Assembly (NCBI GenBank): GCA_028386065.3
Contig: JAKUCV010000846.1
Location: 25,698-89,697 of the forward strand
Source of the DNA: Turnera subulata
Taxonomy: Eukaryota > Streptophyta > Magnoliopsida > Malpighiales > Passifloraceae
Reading direction: 5' to 3'
DNA length: 64,000 bases
Below are positions 1 through 11,444 of this stretch, piece by piece. The position numbers were made by a program, and so were the translations under genes. The notes under the pieces are model-generated. The model saw only the letters and a list, made by a program, of their open reading frames with translations. It was not told where the DNA came from and made no database searches. Each line of letters starts with the position of its first letter. The stretch's first letter is position 1.

Positions 1-257
1 GCATGCGTGATCAATCTAGCACCGATAATCCTGATGGTGAAGGTAAATCTCTGACTGTTGTTTTGATTTTTGTATGCTGAATGATGCATATTGTGTTGGT
101 CATTGATATACTTACATTGTTGGTGCTGGATTTTGGCATTGTAGGAGATCACGAGCTTCTAGTCCTTTTTAAGAATGGCCTTAGGGGCAGAGGCAGAGGA
201 AGAGGTAGAGGAAGAGGAAGCATGGCAACTCGTGGCAGGAGAGGTGGTGCTACTTGA
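1..257 (+). CDS. 3' end of a host gene with an Arg/Gly-rich C-terminal tail (partial)
   Basis: Two exons read through in one frame. The first covers 1-42 and is cut by the window edge. It is joined to 145-257 across a 102-bp intron with GT (43-44) and AG (143-144) borders. The spliced frame gives about 50 residues ending at TGA 255-257. The last exon encodes about eight consecutive Arg-Gly units followed by a short basic end. RGG-type tails occur in RNA-binding and snRNP-associated proteins, but nothing upstream is visible, so the family is not assigned. Frame continuity across the splice and the biased composition support a real terminal exon. The same DNA is open in another frame from 175, which I read as a shadow. 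Confidence 0.55.
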
Positions 258-1036
258 AATTGGACGGGAGACCCTCGAAATTTGGCTGGATGTATCGCTT
301 TTGAATATTGCTTCTTTAGGTTTAGCTTCAGATTGTGCCACATTTGGATATGTCTCTAGGCAATCACCGTTGACATTCTGTTTTTGGATACTTGTATCTG
401 GGCAAGCACAATCGATGTTTTATGCTATGTTTTTTTTCTGGATATTTGCCTCTGGGCAAGCACTGCTTGATGTTATGTATTACAGGATGTTTATCTCTAT
501 CTATCTATGGGTATGAATTCCGATTTTTAGTTATAGTTATGTTGTTTCCTATGCATGCTTTCGGTGATATGTTTGTATAGCAATGTGTGGATGTTATGTT
601 TGTGAATGTTCGCCAATTCGCATTCACCCTGGTTTTCTGTTGCATTAATATTGTTTATCAAATCAAATATCTTCTTAGGTAGATTGTTCAGTTACATCGA
701 TAATGGCTGGAACTTTTTCTCCCTTAGTTGATAACATGCCTGGAACCTTTTACTCTATCTTCGATAAGATGTGTGGAAGCATAATAACGAAAACGCACTC
801 CTATACCATTCATCATAACAATGGTAGGAACAAATTGAAAATTTATACATAATAACAACGGCTTCACTACTCCCCAATCTCTACATCCATTTTGGAGAAG
901 GCAGTTAACATTTTAAAATGCCATTCAGGGTACAACCACAAACAACTCCGTTCAAAACATACTAAACATACTACATGCCATTCAGGGTAAAACCCACATT
1001 TTCCCCAGCCCCCAAGATCCTGCGTTATACAAATTA
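258..1036. other. 3' flank, no gene recognised
   Basis: T-rich DNA typical of a plant 3' UTR and flank following the stop at 257. It contains short duplicated phrases near 395-480 (two 'tctgggcaagcac' repeats). Open frames at 392-580 have no recognisable domain. I see nothing else supportable. Confidence 0.4.
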
Positions 1037-1558
1037 TTACAATGCATTAATACTTCCTCCATAACTGCAACTAATTACAATGCAAACAAGTAGGACGCTC
1101 AAAGCTAAACATACTGTAGGGACTCCAACGCATCCACTTGAACATTCAACAGCAACCTTCGCCGTGTGTGTGCGGATATCGTTCAGCTCTGATTTCAAAT
1201 TTCTTATCTGCTCTTCCAGCTCTTCATTGCGATTGATGAGTTGCCTCTCCCGATTCCTTAGCCCAATCAATAGTTGTTGTGCTCTTCCTTCATGCTGCCC
1301 GTCCACCCATCTCCAAAAACCACATCGCTCCGAACCACCACAGTTATTAAATCTCCTACCTGGGTTGTCATCGCTCCACGAATACCACTTTGGAGACACC
1401 TGCCCACATGAACAAAACATCACTTCGCCGTAACTATGGTCGGGTTTCTGTCTGACAGTTGAAATCATGAAATCCTTATCGATGCGAGCACTAGTGGCAG
1501 TGCGCTTAGAAGAAACGGACTTGAACGAAACGTTGGATGATGAAGCAGAATGGGACAT
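1037..1558 (-). CDS. GRF-type zinc finger protein with coiled coil and C-terminal membrane segment
   Basis: An intact single-exon ORF of 173 residues from the ATG at 1558. The frame stays open upstream to 1669, but those 37 residues are hydrophobic and low-complexity, so the ATG before the Ser-rich stretch is preferred. Residues 1-30 are Ser/Thr/Lys-rich. Residues 47-85 match the GRF zinc finger: Cys49-x-Cys51-Gly, then Cys73 and Cys79 before a Gly-Phe-Trp-Arg-Trp block. Residues 98-132 look like an amphipathic coiled coil rich in Arg, Gln, Glu and Leu. Residues 144-166 form a hydrophobic membrane-spanning segment. Plants have many such short GRF/coiled-coil/TM proteins of unknown function. 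In other proteins GRF fingers bind single-stranded nucleic acid. All zinc ligands are present. It could be a recently inactive copy, but I see no break. Confidence 0.8.
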   Translation of the reverse strand: MSHSASSSNVSFKSVSSKRTATSARIDKDFMISTVRQKPDHSYGEVMFCSCGQVSPKWYSWSDDNPGRRFNNCGGSERCGFWRWVDGQHEGRAQQLLIGLRNRERQLINRNEELEEQIRNLKSELNDIRTHTAKVAVECSSGCVGVPTVCLALSVLLVCIVISCSYGGSINAL

Positions 1559-3702
1559 GGTGGGTTGTGTGGGTGGAAGAAAGAAAAGGATTTGGGGAAT
1601 TAGGGTTGAGAGCTGCGCCCAAAAGAAAAGAAAAGAAAGAAGAAGAGTAAAAGGAAAGAGAGACAACACTGCCGCCCACTTACTCTCATTCCTTTTAAAA
1701 CAAAATTAAAAAAACATTCTCCATGAATCGTTTTTTAATGTTATTTGGAAAAGCTTTTCCATTTAATTGAAGAAAAGATTTTGGGAAAAAGAAATTCGAG
1801 AAAAAAAACTGGATGAGAAAAAAAATGGGAGGCGCGCGGGCCCCACAGACACGTGTCACACCCACAGCATCCAACCGGCAACAGAGGGTAAAAAGGACAT
1901 AGTGGCCCGGTTAACTGAAACTTCAGGGAGCTGTTGAGTGAAATTGAAGGAAGAGGGACAACAAATGCGAAATCGACAAAGTGTAAGGACAGAAAAAAAA
2001 CTTTTTTACCCATAGATATATGTTTTTGCAAATTATATTATCAACTTCTAGGGATTAATGGTACTCTCATTTGGCAAGTGTAATACATACGTTTTTTTTA
2101 TACTAGTTGATGTTGAAGGCGAGGCTCAAACTCGAGACCTTACCTGGCCTTGTTGCTTTTGTACAAGTACCAATATGCTACAAACCTATTTGTAAGTAGA
2201 ATATATACATACATGAATTGTAATTCTTCTCATTATTTTTGTTACGACCTTTGAGATCAGATGCGATGATGGTGCTGGAAAGAAATCACACACTGCTATA
2301 TTTCCGACGATCAACCCTCTTAGATCCTTCAGTTTTGGCATGGTCTGCAAAACTCTATACTGGTATTTGGTCATATGCATCAGGACCGTCGTGGCAGGCT
2401 GAATGTGCCATTGCCTTGTCGGTTCTTTGATTTCTTCGACAGCCAAGCCATGCATCCTGGATCGATCCGCTTGATTTGAGCCACCTGTTTTCTGTAATCA
2501 AATAATCAGCCAAAGCTATCAGTTTTCTTGATGAAATATGGTGGTTCTTGTCTTTGCAAAGTAAATCAAGCTAGCCAATTGTGATGATGGGTGTTGCTTT
2601 TTGGATGCTTGTGCAGCTTTATATTTAATTACTCGTTATTGCTTTCAATTTGAAACCATTTACTGTTTGGCATTGTTACTTCTTAGCATAGTTATCCAAA
2701 TCGGACCTAAGACCACAAATCATGATTCATTTGGTCGCCCCGGTTTGAATCAGAAACTACAATATTCGTCATAAATATATATGAATTGGCAAGCACGTAT
2801 GCTTTATAGCTATAACCATTACGAGAAAGAAGAAAGTAAAGCTATCGATATAGCTAGTTGCATCTAGTAGTGCAAACTAACACAACCAAGTCGTTCCGGC
2901 AGAGGAAACTGGGATCGTCTCATATGTTCAACTACAACATTCTTCACAATCACAATCAGAACTATAAATATACGGTAAGAACTATTGAAAGAGTAAGTTA
3001 AAACTATTCCATACCTCGTTGCAGCCGGTGGTACATCATGGAGTGGTTCATGGTCTATTGAGATCCCAAGAGTCTTTAATATTGGGGAAGCACTGCAGAT
3101 GATCTACAACGGAAAAGAACATACATGTTCTTTATCACGTCATTACCAGTGCCTTCCGGATGCTCTCTGCCATATATGTTTCATTACCAGTTGCACTTTA
3201 TCATCTGCTTTTGGGACTGCAGCTGAAAATTTTCTCTTCAAGCACTGACATGTCAAATTAAGTTACATGTCAGTGCATGAATTTTATTAACCATTGAGTG
3301 GGTTGTTGAAGGTTAAACCTCCCAGATTTTATAAGGGGAAAAAAATGTTGCACTTGCTAAGATCACAATAAGCCGTAAGCCCTTCCGTGGATCCACTTTT
3401 CTGGTTGATGAGAGATCCATCCGTTTTAAAATCTGGTAGGAAATCACTAAAATCACTAAACTCAACAAGGTTCTCACAGTGGCAAATTTTTGTTTGTGAT
3501 AGTTTCATACAGTAGTGGAGGAGTATCCAAATGGAGGCCATGATTTGGACTGAAGTATGCTGGATCTAGCACTGGACTCAAAACCAATGCACTAGCTATT
3601 GGTTTATATTTGTGGCAAACTTTTTTGGAAGAAACCTAATAGCTACACCACCTGACATCACTTCTTCCTCTTACCTATAAACCTAGAGGGGAGCAGACAT
3701 AT
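1559..3702. other. Intergenic, no confident gene
   Basis: About 2.1 kb between the GRF gene and a LINE. Upstream of the GRF start, 1600-1740 is A-rich on the + strand (promoter side). A 270-bp open frame on the minus strand (2186-2455) has a moderately gene-like composition around 2240-2460, but no domain I recognise, so I do not call it. The 3329-3541 minus frame is likewise unremarkable. No repeat with clear borders was found. Confidence 0.35.
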
Positions 3703-4479
3703 ATAGTGTTATATTTTTTTTTTTTTGAGATGAGAAATTTATATTAAACTATAAGAAGAAATACAAGAATGTACAAAGACATCCAAACGGAAAGCATCAT
3801 CAAAAAACGGATAAGCGCCAACAAAACGAATAAAAACAATACAACCAAAAGAAAAGTCCAAAACAGATCCAAAACTACATGAAATTCAAAGTAACAGGGA
3901 CACCCCTCCAATTCTGAACAGTTTCAACCGAGGAAATAAGGTCATACATGCCATAAGGGAACTCCACTTGCTTTGCCTTTATCCAAAGCCAGGTTCTGAA
4001 CAGGATAAGATTGAATAGAGACCCAATCCACTTCTTCGTTCCTAAAAACTTTATTGTTGCGCACCAACCATAAGGACCACCGTAGCAAAGAAAATGGACA
4101 GCCAGGAAGACCGAGCTTTGGGGATTCCACCTACATCAAACCAAGTTACAAACAGGGATTCAATATCAGCAGGTATACACCATTGTACTCCCCACCATCT
4201 GCAAAGTTTGGACCATAACAACCATACCCGTCTACAGTGAAGAAAAAGATGGTCACGCTTCTCCACCTCTGTCTCACAAAAAGGACACCTAGCCTGCTCA
4301 ATCTCCAGCACATTCCTATCTAACAAAGCAGACCTAGTACAAATCCCGTTTAGAAAACCAAACCACAAAAAAATACTTAACCTTGGGAGGAACAAGAGAC
4401 AACCACACTGCTGGTTTTTTATTAGAAGGTGCTAGTTTATATTGATATAGACTACCAGACTTAACCCCATAGTGTTATA
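3703..4479 (-). mobile_element. 5'-truncated LINE (non-LTR retrotransposon) with target-site duplication
   Basis: Perfect 11-bp direct repeats ATAGTGTTATA at 3703-3713 and 4469-4479 bracket the insert. The insert itself (3714-4468) starts with a T-run on + strand, which is the poly(A) tail of a minus-strand element. The minus strand encodes the reverse-transcriptase zinc-binding domain (zf-RVT): Cys-Pro-Phe-Cys followed by His-Leu-Phe-Leu-His-Cys near 4260-4300, and a Trp-Trp-Gly-Val block. Reading moves to another frame near 4060 and ends at TAG 3875-3877 with a Trp-Ile-Lys-Ala-Lys signature close to the C terminus. Only the last part of ORF2 is left, which is usual for 5'-truncated LINE copies. 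It is broken and cannot be autonomous. Confidence 0.9.
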
Positions 4480-5756
4480 CATGGAGGCATGTTTCATGGG
4501 GAAAAAAAAAAATGGCAAAGTTTAGAGTTAAGAGGGCAAAAGAAAAAGGGTGAAAAATATACCACATCACAGCTGCAAAGGAAAAAAGGATGAAAAATCA
4601 GTCAACACTAAGAACACAAAGACATGAAACAATAGAAGATAAAGATTTAAAAAAAAAAACATTGTAGAGCTTCCCCTGCCGGACGCAGGATTTGATGAAC
4701 ACCTGTCAGACACTAAACCAATCAATATTAGCATCAAAAAAAAAATTGAACAAATTAATATGATAGAAAGAGTGCTGAATGAATTAGTACTGTCATGCAG
4801 GCATTGAACATTTCAAATCTGGGTCTACAGCATTTCTAAACAAGCAGCAGCAACACTCACTGAATTCTCAACGGCAACAACAATAACAAGACAAGTCCGG
4901 GAAAACCCAGATGTTTAGCAGAACGAAGCCAATTTCTATATTGTCAATGGAAAAAGCAAGACAAACCAATTTAGGAAAGCTTAAAATTGAAAGCAGAAAT
5001 CCAGTACTAGCTAATTAAGTAACCCAAAAAAAAGGGTGGGGGGAGGAGAGGGTCGGGGAGGGGAGAAGAACAAAGCTTTGAAGCCAAATTTGATACCATT
5101 TCCACCACCCATCACCTGGTGAACAGTACTTCACAGACCAAACAATCTGTACCCCATACGAAGTTGAAGAAATTAGCAGTGATCGAGCAAACTAAATTCA
5201 TGGACTAAAAGTTTATTATCTGAATCAAAAAAAAAAAAAAACCCAAAGAGGGAAAAGTTTACCTTTAGTTTCCCCAGCGAGAACCACAGCTTCTCTTTTG
5301 TTAGCCTTATGGAAAAGGTCGCCAATGTGCATGGGAGCAGTAAACCCATGGGAGGACTACAGCTGATGTGGAGGTATATGCGGATTTGAGAGAGGTGTCA
5401 GCTGACCTCATGTCAAGGGCTTTCTTTGAAAGTTCTTATGCTAGCTTACTCAAATCCGCATATACCTCCATCAAAATTCCCAGGAGTTTAGTGTTTAACT
5501 TCCTCTCCATGAAAACATCTACTTGATGACCTAGTTCCAAGCACAGCCTCCAATAGCACAGCAGATTACTCAACTAATAGGAGTTTCACAGTAGAAGTAA
5601 AATCATGATTTAAGGTTCTAGCAATCCAGCGAAAGAAGGCACTACCAACAGAGGAACCGTAAATTAGGTAGCTAAGAGTTATAAACAAATAAGTGTCCTT
5701 CTCTGTCAAATTTACACTATAAAAAACTGAAATATCAATTTCCTCACCCATTTATT
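4480..5756. other. Non-coding repeat debris shared with 39-41 kb and 51 kb
   Basis: No gene. Several phrases recur elsewhere in the window, showing an old duplicated block. 'gccggacgcaggatttga' near 4678 recurs near 23985, 40561 and twice near 41240. 'gcaggcattgaacatttc' near 4797 recurs near 39183, 41475 and 51080. The 'caccacccatcacctggtga' stretch near 5103 recurs near 39483 and 40379. A short open run on the minus strand ends at a GT donor near 5262 (roughly 5262-5345) and could be a remnant exon, but I cannot name it. Confidence 0.45.
5369..5470. repeat. Perfect 22-bp inverted repeat with 58-nt loop
   Basis: Positions 5369-5390 and 5449-5470 are exact reverse complements (22 of 22). The intervening 58 nt holds a small secondary palindrome around GTCAGCTGAC. 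A transcript from either strand would form a hairpin with a stem of small-RNA length. Pairing does not extend convincingly on either side, which is shorter than most plant MIR precursors. I do not recognise the arm as a known miRNA family. Confidence 0.75.
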
Positions 5757-7290
5757 CTACACATGAAACATATAGCATTGAACTACATGAGAGAGAACCC
5801 TTTTCATGGTGTTTGAAACTTTCATTCCACAAAACTGTCAACAAATTCTTCAAGCCTACCAAGTAATTTTATAAGAAGAGTTTAATGTTTAACAAATTAC
5901 CTACACTTCCTCTCCTCACCCCATTGGTAGGAAAAAAACTTGATGGCCTACATAAATTAAAATCATTACAGCCTCCAAAATCACAGAAGAAACCCTAGAT
6001 CAGGTAGCCAAAAGTTATAATCAAAAACACTAAGGTATCATATGCATGCATTTGGAACCGTAGCCTGAAAAAATTCTCTCCAACTTCTCGAACCCTAAAT
6101 CGGATATATATCACCAAAACAAAAATTGCTCAATAGATAGGTAGACAGACACATGTTTTGTGCTTCAGCCCACAATAAATTAGTGACCTTGTAAAGCTCT
6201 TGGAAGCTTCAGCAAGTGCATGCAAAGGCTTCATCAACTTCTTCATTTGATAGCCCCTAATACTTAAACTACGAGACAAACGTCCATTGGTTGTGCTGGA
6301 TGGTGAAGCAAAACTACGAGACAAACGTCCCTTGGTTGTGCTGGATGGTGAAGCAGAAGAAGGTAACGCATGGAGGAGAAGCCGACACAGGAGGAGATAT
6401 TATCCCCAGACACTTACATTCAGTTTATATATAACATTGTTTTCAAGATTTTTTTTTACAACTTATTTATATAGTTTCTCCATATTTGTTAACTTGTATT
6501 GGATAAAAATGTATAATTTGCATGCACTAAAAACTTTTACCTACACAAACACTTTAATTTGCAACCCACTTTCACACCCATATATATTCTTTTTTATCCC
6601 GTTGCTGTTGTTATTTTGTTTCCCCACAAAATTTCATTTCCAAGGAGTAGTTATTATGCTAGCTTAAAATTTGTTACTAAAGGCTGACCATGGATTCATC
6701 CTTTTTATGATGAGTATTAAAAAAACTAAATTGGTTATTAAAAATACAAGGTTGTAAACAAACCAAGTAAAAGTTAATATTATACAAAAAAAATTGCACC
6801 ATTTATCTTTATAAGATAGAATGTATTTAAAAGTATGTTCTACATAAAACAAAGTGTGTTAAAAAATATTTTTAAAAGCATAGTATCACAATTTATTGTA
6901 CTTTTTATAGTATTTGTTATACTCTATAATATGCTTCCCCCATCTATTACTCTGATTAGATGAAATAGTATTGTGGTTCACACAATACAAATAGCTGCAT
7001 ACTGGGAAGGAGGCTGTCTAACATATTTTTTATCCTTATTAGTGTTTCGCAACATTGTCCTGTTAGAAAGAAAACTCTACATTTTTTTCTAATTTTCATA
7101 CAGACATTTTCTTACTGCCATTCACACAATACTCTTACTCTCTCACCATCTCTTTATTAATCTTATTAAAAATAGTGTCTCAAACCAGATAATGGATGGT
7201 CTGTTTGAAAAGAGACTGTTGTGTATATTTATCTAATTTCTATACACATACTCTTTTTACCTCTCTATTAATTTTATTAAAAGAACTGTC
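5757..7290. repeat. Segmental duplication, copy A (partner 62155-63690, direct orientation)
   Basis: Long collinear similarity links this stretch to 62155-63690. Shared landmarks include 'aaactgtcaacaaattcttc' (5836 and 62253), 'catgcatttggaaccgt' (6044 and 62532), 'ggatggtgaagcagaagaag' (6341 and 62736) and 'ttggataaaaatgtataatt' (6500 and 62885). Similarity ends in T-rich DNA near 7290 and 63690. Indels are frequent, so the duplication is not recent. No gene is supported inside. Confidence 0.8.
6267..6353. repeat. 43-bp tandem duplication
   Basis: A unit running from 'aaactacgagacaaacgtcc' to 'ggatggtgaagc' occurs twice in direct succession (starts near 6267 and 6310) with one or two differences. 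The partner region near 62715-62745 has only a single, partial copy, so this duplication arose after the segmental duplication or was lost there. Confidence 0.75.
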
Positions 7291-7356
7291 TGACAACAGA
7301 TAATAACCAATGCATGTCGGGAACCTGAGGAAAACCAAATATTTATCTTATTTCAG

Positions 7357-7463
7357 ATGATCATGATGAGAAGGACGAAGACACTATTGATGCGCCAGGC
7401 TTTGACAACAAAGCTTTGTCTTTCTCATTTGTATCTGTGGAAACTTTTAACAGCGGGCATTAA
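7357..7463 (+). CDS. Possible terminal exon of an unidentified gene
   Basis: A T-rich tract and CAG acceptor at 7354-7356 precede an open stretch ending at TAA 7461-7463. It encodes about 36 residues, acidic at first (Asp-His-Asp-Glu-Lys-Asp-Glu) and then Phe/Ser-rich. The duplicated sequence downstream, at 7470-7620, reappears at 38200-38310 without this exon being clear. The upstream exon is not visible and the stretch is also open in another frame, so this is only a suggestion. Confidence 0.2.
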
Positions 7464-8470
7464 TTTTCAAATCATGTGATTCTTCCTTTTTTATGCTATT
7501 TTTTTTTTTTATGCTAGAATGATGTGATTTTTGAGGCTCAATTTTATCTAACGTTTACACTCTAGCAGCCCACCATATCTTTATAATTTGAATGCTATTT
7601 ATTCTTACCATCTTCAATGTGTGTTAGGGCTGAGCAAAAAAGCCGAGCCAACCGTGCCGAGCTGATACCGAGGTTAAACCGGCAGTATAGGTCGAAAAAT
7701 GGGTAAGTCCCCGAGCCACCCCATTTTTTTGTACCGTGCCGAATTAAAGGGTATCAGGGGTCGGTCGGCTGTGTTTCGAACCGTCGGTTCTCGGCACAGG
7801 CCGATATTCGCCTGGCCCGACAGACACACCCTCAATCGAAGAAAAATAAACAACCCAACCCAAATTTTCCAACCCAATACCCAGCAACCCACCCAAGTCC
7901 ACAACACAAATTAAAACCCTAAAATCACTTCGCTATACTCTCTTGCCCTCTCACTATCTCACTCTCATTCTCTCTCTCAGTCTCTCTCTCAAACCCTCCT
8001 CTCTGTCTCTCTCTCAACTCCGGCCGGCCTCCCTTCCTCCTCTGAGGCCCTTCCGCCCTAATTCCCCTCTTCCCTCATCACTAATCTCCACGAAACTTGT
8101 CACTAAACTCAACTTGCGGTAGAATACGGTGGCTGTGATTTTCTTTTAGCGCTTTTCTACCGCAATCAAAGGAAGAAAAAAGCTTAAAGCTACCGCAATC
8201 TAGGTACACTCCACCGTCCACCATGCCATCTCCAATCCTTCCCTCTGACAGCCCCCTCCACCGCTTCTCCTCCGACGGCCAACTTCACTAAGAACCTCAA
8301 CCTCTTCCTCAAGTGTCATCGCTCTGTTGTTGATTTTATGTTTTGCTGTGGGTAGTGATTAGATTTATGAGAGCAGATCTCGGTGAAGAAAATGAGGGAG
8401 CAGATCTGAAAATTAAATAGAAATTTATTATTTTAATTTCACTCTTTGAATTGATTTTTTGGTTTTTTCT

Positions 8471-10014
8471 TGTTAGTGTAATATGCCCAAAAGCCAATCA
8501 ATGGATGATTGTTTGTAGTCATCTATACACATTAAGGTTATTCCAATAAATATCGTTTATGAGATAAACGCTTGCACATATTTATAACCCTAGAATATTT
8601 TATAATCTTAAATGTCCCTAGTCGATTATTATTATGGATGGGTTGTAATAATAAATTAAGACTAGCGTATGTTGAGAATTTATATGTGATATGAATTCTA
8701 CATACGGGTACAAGTTAGAGAACTTGAGGACTGGACCGACCCACATAAGAACGCTACATGGAACGTTATATGTTTGTCGATAGCGGTTCTTATATGTATT
8801 GTCCTTAGACCTGAGATCATCAAGGTTCCCAACATATGAGTCGTATACTTTGATATTACTCTTGGCTATTTCGTAAATGAGTAGACCTTAGTGTAATCAT
8901 TGGGTATATGATAACTGTGTAGTGGGTTTTGTATGATCCAGAGGGGATTCGTCCAACCCATATAACGGGTATATTATCGGATGGTTTCTTGATAGAGTTG
9001 AACCGTAAATGCATGGCCATGCTCGGATTATGATATGGTGATATCATAGGTATCCGTTTTACGCGGTTAACTCGAGGATCAAGAAACCGAGATTGAACAT
9101 ATGCGAGATTGACATATTCCATGTCTCGTGTTTAATCTTGATAATGGGACGAAGGGACGATGACATGTTTGCGAGGCATATGAATCAGTACTGATCTTGT
9201 CGTTCGGGTAGCAATGATGTGTTGCTAGACGCCGCTCTTTGCTTATAATTGTAATTGAGTTTACAATTATTGCCGGATGTTACAAGTGCCTACAGGGTCA
9301 CACACTTAGAGCCATTAATTCGAGCTGGTGGTTGAAAATGTGGTTGGACCGTGGTTGAACCAGGTATTTGAGTTTATGGTTGGACCATGGTTGGACTGTG
9401 GTTGGACCAGGGTCGTTTTGGGCTGGTTTGGTTCACTAAATGTCTGATTTATTGAATCATAATCAGTGCATGGTGATGTGTAATCCCATTAAGACATTAG
9501 TGGAGACATCATTAGCTAAAAGCTAATCATGTTGGCCAAAGGTGTTGGACACTTTGTCCATTGCTTTTGTGAGTGGGATTAGACTAAGCATAATCTGATT
9601 ATGCCTTGGGTCTTCATCACTTTGAGTCTGAAAATTTTCAGTGGATTGAGCCTTGAGAGTGTCTTGAGAGTTCTTGAGAGTTTCAGACCTTACAGACCTT
9701 CTTTGAAAAATAAGCAAACACCACAAACTTTAGCTTCCGAAACCTGCTGCTAGCACATCAGTTCGGGAGTGCTCGGGGGTTGGAGATCGTGAGACGATTC
9801 CGGCTGGTGATTGACGGTTCGTGTGGATACCGTAGAGGAGCAGGATATCCTTCCGGCTCTAGCTGATTCGGTTCTTCAGTTAGGTGAAAGATCCTAACCG
9901 TTTCAGGTATGTTTGTTTTTGTTGTTCGGTTTAGTTGCTTCACTTGGATCCTCCAAAGTTTCCAGGTCTTTCCGCTGCACTTGATTGTCAAGTTTGCATG
10001 CCTGGATACTTACA
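8471..10014 (+). repeat. 5' LTR of the 8.5-kb copia
   Basis: 1544 bp, TG...CA ends. It contains a GGTTGGACC-type minisatellite (about 9335-9415) and TTGAGAG repeats (about 9650-9685). An 88-codon minus-strand open frame (8856-9122) recurs at the same place in the right LTR. It is simply LTR sequence, not a gene. Confidence 0.95.
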
Positions 10015-10315
10015 GTGGTAGCGGTGCCTCTTGTGAAGTTCTAAACCGAATTATGTGTTCATATGTTATATGTGATATAGTATGAACATGCTAGTATATG
10101 TGATATACTGAATTCATTTGTATATGTGATGTGCTAAATGAGTTATTGAACATGTTGATGTTGTGTTTTTGTTAAAAATATTTTTACAATAAGCACTGGA
10201 TTGGTATGAGATATCAATCAAGATGTTCATGGCAGTAAGTCGAAGAGTTCGACTAGGAAAAATCGAGTGTCGGTTTGTGTATAAAGCGATTGTCGTTCTA
10301 GTACAGCTAAGCCAT

Positions 10316-10876
10316 AACATCGATGTTGGTGAGACCAACATCGATGTTGGCATGAAGTTTAGCCTTGGCCGAACCTTCATAACATCGATGTTGTGTGACA
10401 AACATCGATGTTCTGATGAAGTTTAGCCTCGGTCGAATATTCACAACATCGATGTTGTGGGACCAACATCGATGTTATTATGCAAAACACTCAACAACAT
10501 CGATGTTAAGAGTTACAACATCGAAGTTATTTGAGCTCGGCCAAATTGTTTTGAAGTTCCAGAACTCTCATAACATCGATGTTTAAGATTCCAATATCGA
10601 TGTTATTGAGTTCCAGAAGTTTAACATCGATGTTTTAAGTTCAACATCGATGTTAAAATGCTACTGCCAAAATCTTGAATTTTCAGAATTCTCAAAACAT
10701 CGTTGTTTTAAGAGTTCAACATCGATGTTCTTGAGCTACTGCTAAATAGTTTGGAGTTCAAGTTACTCAAAACATCGATGTTGAAGTGTTGAACATCGAT
10801 GTTCTTGAGGCTCGGTCAAATAGTTGGGAGAATCAGATTCTCACAACATCGATGTTCAAGTTTAAACATCGATGTT
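10316..10876. repeat. Array of paired 12-bp palindromes AACATCGATGTT
   Basis: Nine pairs of the self-complementary 12-mer sit in the copia leader. Starts: 10316/10337, 10381/10401, 10445/10465, 10496/10517, 10572/10593, 10623/10643, 10696/10718, 10771/10792 and 10845/10865. Fifteen of the 18 are exact; 10517, 10593 and 10696 have one change. Spacing within a pair is 20-22 bp, about two helical turns. Pairs recur every 51-76 bp, with a degenerate linker that often contains a 'tcggtcaaat'-like phrase. No start-to-stop frame relates to it. Confidence 0.95.
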
Positions 10877-11444
10877 CACTTGTAATTTTGGTTTCTAAAT
10901 TTACAAACATCAATATACATTCATCAAGAACATGCATGTAATGTATTGGAATAGTATGTTGATGAAAATATTAAGTTCTTCTTGTGTTTCCTTCCATGAT
11001 AAGCACTCATCAAGGTTAAGATCAACAATTGGTAGTTTTTGCCAAAGCAAGGTGCCAATGTTTATCCTAGCAAGGTGCGACGCGATAATTGTAATATCGG
11101 AACTGCTTATTATAGTGTTGAACTTAACTAGGTCATCTTAATAGGACTAAGGACTTAGAGGCAAGGAGTTGAGCTAAGTCTATGAGATAGACAAGAACAA
11201 GTGTTGTTCACTCAACTATCCACGAGTTACATGAGATGTAATTGACAAGAATTGTCTACCTAAATAGCTATGAAGTAAGCGATCAGCCAAAGCTGACTTA
11301 TCTAGTAGTGAAATGTGGATCTTGGCCTACTTATATGATTGTCTTGATTTATATAGTAGGAGTATCATTTAATAGAATTCCTTGTTAAATGATTTTGTAT
11401 GCATGACTCCTATTTGTGTGAGTAGATCATTGTTGTAGAATTTC

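Noticed and set aside
1080..1433. 117-codon plus-strand ORF.
   Set aside because: Antisense to the GRF zinc finger gene, which has clear domain evidence.
2186..2455. Minus-strand 89-codon frame with fairly gene-like composition.
   Set aside because: No domain, no splice context and no homologue I can name; left as an unassigned frame in the intergenic note.
8856..9122. 88-codon minus-strand ORF, repeated at 15520-15786.
   Set aside because: The repeat is due to the two LTRs; it is antisense to LTR U3/R sequence and has no domain.
10316..10876. Could the regular palindrome array be a CRISPR?
   Set aside because: Repeats are 12 bp and self-complementary, spacing is bimodal and short, and it lies inside a plant retrotransposon leader.
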